Source: Nitrospirota bacterium (GTDB taxonomy: Bacteria > Nitrospirota > Thermodesulfovibrionia > Thermodesulfovibrionales > JdFR-85). From it: a DNA stretch of 8,435 nt. Position 1 is the first letter of the stretch; each line of letters opens with the position of its first letter. The translations under genes and the position numbers were made by a program. The notes under the pieces are model-generated. The model did no database searches. It saw only the letters and a program-made list of their open reading frames with translations, and was not told the DNA's origin. The stretch lies in NCBI GenBank assembly GCA_013151785.1, contig JAADHP010000105.1, forward strand, positions 1 to 8,435, read 5' to 3'. Positions 6,470 to 8,435 of the stretch are shown piece by piece.

Positions 6470-6475
6470 TATAAT
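6470..6475 (+). promoter_or_regulatory. TATAAT -10 box of a plus-strand promoter lacking a good -35
   Basis: A perfect TATAAT has no TTGACA-like hexamer 16-18 nt upstream (a TTGAGC is only 14 nt away), which is typical of activator-dependent promoters. The palindrome at 6432-6449 would supply the activator. A transcript from about 6482 would pass through the 176-bp inverted-repeat element and reach the rseC-like gene. Confidence 0.5.
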
Positions 6476-6561
6476 GGAACATAAGGATATTGGTAATGCT
6501 GACTCAAATCCAGCGATAAAGTTATAGCAGTGGTATGGTAGAGTCTTACACATCCCGGATA

Positions 6562-6589
6562 CCCCAGAAAATCTTCCGATTTTCTGGGG
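6562..6589. repeat. 12-bp perfect hairpin with TTCC loop
   Basis: CCCCAGAAAATC (6562-6573) pairs with GATTTTCTGGGG (6578-6589) around a 4-nt loop. No T-run follows on either side, so it is not an ordinary intrinsic terminator. It forms the first internal arm of the 176-bp element. Confidence 0.75.
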
Positions 6590-6627
6590 ACCCCTTGTTC
6601 TCAGCGGACATCCATGCGCTTCCGAGG

Positions 6628-6670
6628 GAATTTTGCGATTCACCCTCCTGGTGAACCATATGCAAAATTC
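6628..6670. repeat. Nested two-part stem inside the 176-bp element
   Basis: GAATTTTGC (6628-6636) pairs with GCAAAATTC (6662-6670), and inside it TTCACC (6639-6644) pairs with GGTGAA (6650-6655) around a CTCCT loop, leaving an asymmetric internal bulge. It forms the second internal arm of the element. Confidence 0.65.
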
Positions 6671-6774
6671 AAAACCGTTCAGACTCTACCATACCACTGC
6701 TTTCAGCTATTCATTGTTGTTCTTACAGTTGGATTTGGGCTGAATTTATTTCAGTATCTCAAAAAGGTAATTCC

Positions 6775-6819
6775 ATGAGCAATGTTAATATTGACATTCT
6801 AAAGAAACCGATACTATGA
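6775..6819 (+). CDS. Possible 14-residue leader peptide overlapping the rseC-like start
   Basis: ATG 6775 follows an AAAAAGG site by 8 nt and reads MSNVNIDILKKPIL, stopping at TGA 6817-6819. That stop overlaps the next gene's ATG 6816-6818 in an ATGA arrangement. The rseC-like start has only a weak site of its own (AAAGAAA), so translational coupling through this ORF is plausible. The peptide shows no recognisable family and may be accidental. Confidence 0.35.
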   Translation: MSNVNIDILKKPIL

Positions 6820-7352
6820 AGACCAATATTGTAGAGACAGGCGTTGTAATTGAAAAGAACGGTACCACTGCCAAGGTGCTTCTTGGTAAAGGCACCTCCT
6901 GCCGTGGCTGTGCCATGGCAAAGCTGGGTATGTGCAGGCCTGGTGGTGCAAACATGATATTTACCGTTGATAATACCATTAATGCCGAGGTTGGAGATAC
7001 AGTGATGCTGGGTCTGAAGAGGGAGGTGCACTGGAAGGGTTATTTTATTGCCTTTGTACTTCCGTTGCTGGTGTTTGTTGTGGCTTCGGTAACAGGTTAT
7101 GTTATCTCTCTGTATACAGGCATTGAGGGTATCGAGGTGCTGTCGGGTTTTGTCGGTCTTGCATTTGCAATAATCTTTTCCATCAACAGGCTCAAAAGGA
7201 TGGACAGCACCGAAAGGATGCATATAAAAAGGGTGGTCAGGGAAAGACAGGAGATGGGTGAATTTTTTTCAGGTGCTGAAGGGATAGATTATCTAAAAGG
7301 CTTCCAGACAGGTAAGAATACCACTGTCGAAACAGATACTGACAGTGGCTGA
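6816..7352 (+). CDS. RseC/MucC-family membrane protein (SoxR-reducing system RseC family)
   Basis: This 178-residue protein has a small N-terminal beta-rich domain (ETGVVIEKNGTTAKVLL) with a cysteine cluster C29-x2-C32-x7-C40 (SCRGCAMAKLGMC), then GDTVMLGLKRE, two membrane helices (about 75-98 and 107-126) and a cytoplasmic, charged C-terminal tail. This is the RseC/MucC layout; in enterobacteria RseC modulates sigma-E signalling and works with Rnf in reducing SoxR, probably through an Fe-S cluster on the cysteines. The tail after helix 2 is about 50 residues, somewhat longer than I recall for E. coli RseC. The gene is intact, preceded by the overlapping short ORF, and lies between the inverted-repeat element and the cytochrome gene. 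A redox or Fe-S support role for the neighbouring electron-transfer proteins is inference. Confidence 0.8.
   Translation: MKTNIVETGVVIEKNGTTAKVLLGKGTSCRGCAMAKLGMCRPGGANMIFTVDNTINAEVGDTVMLGLKREVHWKGYFIAFVLPLLVFVVASVTGYVISLYTGIEGIEVLSGFVGLAFAIIFSINRLKRMDSTERMHIKRVVRERQEMGEFFSGAEGIDYLKGFQTGKNTTVETDTDSG
7321..7348 (+). terminator. Hairpin at the rseC-like 3' end, weak terminator candidate
   Basis: CCACTGTC (7321-7328) and GACAGTGG (7341-7348) form an 8-bp perfect stem with a 12-nt loop just before the stop codon. What follows (CTGATAGTTTACAGTTTT) is only mildly T-rich, so efficient intrinsic termination is doubtful. Confidence 0.3.
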
Positions 7353-7471
7353 TAGTTTACAGTTTTGTCCAATGTAAAGAAGATATGGTAGAGTTAGAAG
7401 GGAGTGGAATGGCTTTAATGGAGAGATATAAATAATGCAATGATGAAAGAGATGATAGGAGTTGAATTGAC

Positions 7472-7500
7472 TTGTCTGATTCGGGAAGCAGGAGTATACT
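7472..7500 (+). promoter_or_regulatory. Promoter candidate for the HAO-family cytochrome
   Basis: TTGTCT (7472-7477), a 17-nt spacer and TATACT (7495-7500) give 4/6 and 5/6 matches at ideal spacing. The start site would be near 7507, about 36 nt before the ATG. AAGGAGGGG at 7531-7539 is a strong ribosome binding site. The rest of the 7353-7542 gap shows nothing else clear. Confidence 0.5.
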
Positions 7501-7542
7501 GAATATTAACTGGTAATACTCAAGACTAAAAAGGAGGGGTTT

Positions 7543-7734
7543 ATGAAAAGGTTTTTATTACTACTGATAACGGTATGTCTGGTATTTTCTTCTACACTGG
7601 TTTATGGAGCAGAGAATCAAACAGGTCCATGTATCGGCTGTCATAATACAGTCACGCCAGGCATAGTCAAGCAGTGGCAGGACTCAAAGCACAGTTGGTG
7701 TGAAATGCTATGTCTGTCACAGGGCAAAGGATGA
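7543..7734 (+). CDS. HAO-family multihaem cytochrome c, N-terminal fragment before a frameshift
   Basis: ATG 7543 follows AAGGAGGGG by 3 nt and opens a Sec signal peptide (MKRFLLLLITVCLVFSSTLVYGA), so the product is exported. The first haem motif CIGCH comes next, followed by NTVTPGIVKQWQDSKHS, which is typical of the N-terminus of hydroxylamine-oxidoreductase-like octahaem proteins. After KHS the frame turns to nonsense (WCEMLCLSQGKG) and stops at 7734. The correct continuation (GVKCYVCH) is in frame +2 from about 7697, so the last 39 bp here are out-of-frame reading. Removing the single T at 7696 joins the two parts. I recall homologues having a few more residues between these two motifs, so a small deletion would fit as well. 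Confidence 0.75.
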   Translation: MKRFLLLLITVCLVFSSTLVYGAENQTGPCIGCHNTVTPGIVKQWQDSKHSWCEMLCLSQGKG

Positions 7735-8435
7735 TGATCCTGCAGGATTTGATCATAATGGCTACAGGGTAACAGCACTTGTTACCCCGAAGTACTGCCA
7801 GAGTTGTCATCCAAAACAGGTGAAGGAGTTCAGAGAAAGTCTTCATTCTGCAGCAGGGCTTTTCTCTCTGTCATCTTATGCAATCTCCGAAGGCGAAAGG
7901 GTCACAGAGGACAATATCACAGTAGGTAAAAACAGGAACTACAAGACAAACTTCTCCCGTGAGACTGCAGAGGCAGGGTGTCTTCACTGTCATGGAACGG
8001 TAATAAAGGTTGGCAAGGATGGGAAGCTGATAAACTGGCCAAACAATGGAATGGGCCGCTTTAATCCAGACGGGAGCGTGGGTACATGTACTGCCTGTCA
8101 TACACGACACGCCTTCAGCATAGCCGAGGCACGTAAGCCAGAGGCCTGTGGACAATGTCATCTTGGGCCTGACCATCCGCAGACAGAGATTTATGAAGAA
8201 AGCAAACATGGTGCAATTTTTGCTGCCAAAGGCGAACACTGGAACTGGGATGTTCCATCAGGTCAGTGGGGACCAAGGGATATCGAGGCTCCAACATGTG
8301 CAACCTGTCATATGAGTGGGTTCGGTGGCGCAGTAGAGAGTACCCACAATGTGAGTGCACGGCTTAAATGGGAACTGGAGCCTGCATTCTCCTGGCCCAC
8401 TTCAGAGAAGTACCTCAAGGGAGATGAAAAGTTCT
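7697..8435 (+). CDS. HAO-family octahaem-type cytochrome c, main part, runs off the window
   Basis: From 7697 one frame is open to the window edge with no stop. It shows six further haem-binding motifs: CYVCH, CQSCH, CLHCH, CTACH, CGQCH and CATCH, making seven with the upstream CIGCH. Signature stretches such as GPDHPQTEIYEESKHG and APTCATCHMSG match the hydroxylamine oxidoreductase (HAO/epsilon-Hao) family. These periplasmic enzymes oxidise hydroxylamine or hydrazine, or reduce nitrite or hydroxylamine in organisms lacking ammonia oxidation. The region holding the last haem motif(s) and the tyrosine that crosslinks the P460 haem in true HAO lies beyond the window, so the reaction direction cannot be judged. 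No start codon suits this frame alone; it belongs to the gene starting at 7543. Confidence 0.82.

Larger units (their letters stand above)
6526..6701. repeat. 176-bp element with 21-bp perfect terminal inverted repeats (MITE-like or structured RNA)
   Basis: The left arm 6526-6546 begins AGCAGTGGTATGG and ends AGAGTCT; the right arm 6681-6701 is its exact reverse complement. Between the arms lie two more perfect hairpins (6562-6589, 6628-6670). There is no convincing ORF and no clear target-site duplication at the edges. Such compact nested palindromes are typical of non-autonomous miniature elements or palindromic intergenic repeats. As RNA it would fold into a long stem carrying two hairpins. 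Copy number elsewhere in the genome would settle which. Confidence 0.6.

Noticed and set aside
6562..6589. Intrinsic terminator for either flanking gene.
   Set aside because: The stem is strong but no T-run follows on either strand, and it is nested inside the larger inverted-repeat element.
6759..7223. A 154-codon open frame on the minus strand.
   Set aside because: It is antisense to the rseC-like gene, is rich in His/Cys/Thr as typical of out-of-frame reading, and shows no family resemblance or ribosome binding site worth naming.
7467..7500. TTGACT (7467-7472) as -35 with TATACT as -10.
   Set aside because: The spacer would be 22 nt; the overlapping TTGTCT at 7472-7477 gives the normal 17 nt.
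1..8435. CRISPR arrays, tRNA or rRNA genes, transposase genes.
   Set aside because: No regularly spaced repeats, cloverleaf-like sequences, rRNA stretches or transposase-like proteins were seen on either strand.

Overview
The window looks like a bacterial chromosome of moderate, slightly AT-leaning composition, with clear Shine-Dalgarno sites (GGAGG type) and sigma-70-like promoters. The gene set (rubrerythrin-like protein, class I fumarase-type hydro-lyase, membrane polyferredoxins, multihaem cytochrome c of the hydroxylamine oxidoreductase family) points to an anaerobic or microaerophilic respirer with periplasmic nitrogen-oxide chemistry. A Nitrospirota- or Deltaproteobacteria-like source would fit, but that is inference from gene content, and no taxonomic marker gene is present.

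Layout. Positions 1-1389 (minus strand) hold a compact operon: a ferritin-like/rubrerythrin gene, then a class I fumarase alpha-type gene, then the first 13 codons of a Rossmann-fold (SDR/NDUFA9-like) protein. A near-perfect TTGACA-N17-TATGAT promoter at 1450-1478 drives it. Positions 1665-5419 (plus strand) hold a large membrane redox protein (signal peptide, PepSY-like region, ethylbenzene-dehydrogenase-type haem domain, polyferredoxin, further membrane helices), followed by a CopC-CopD copper protein. Both are frameshifted. Positions 5382-6398 (minus strand) hold an intact NapH-like polyferredoxin whose 3' end overlaps the copD end by 38 bp. Positions 6399-6774 are non-coding: a perfect CRP/FNR-family-type palindrome placed about -41.5 from a TATAAT box, then a 176-bp element with 21-bp perfect terminal inverted repeats and two internal hairpins. 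Positions 6775-7352 hold a 14-codon ORF overlapping an RseC-family gene. From 7543 to the window end lies an HAO-family multihaem cytochrome c with seven CxxCH motifs visible. It is frameshifted after the first haem motif and runs off the end.

How it may work together. Two NapH/NosR-like membrane iron-sulfur proteins, a copper-handling CopCD protein, RseC and an HAO-type cytochrome c suggest a quinol-to-periplasm electron route serving copper and haem enzymes of N-oxide metabolism, perhaps under an FNR/CRP-type regulator. This grouping is an inference.

The most striking observation is that the three large plus-strand redox genes carry four frame breaks. One is an exact 8-bp tandem duplication whose removal restores a 923-residue protein. 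Two lie in short homopolymers (T6, G5), and in each case removing one base restores the expected reading. One lies between the first two haem motifs of the cytochrome. The other complete genes are intact. The breaks could be real decay, reversible slippage, or sequencing error; re-sequencing would separate these.
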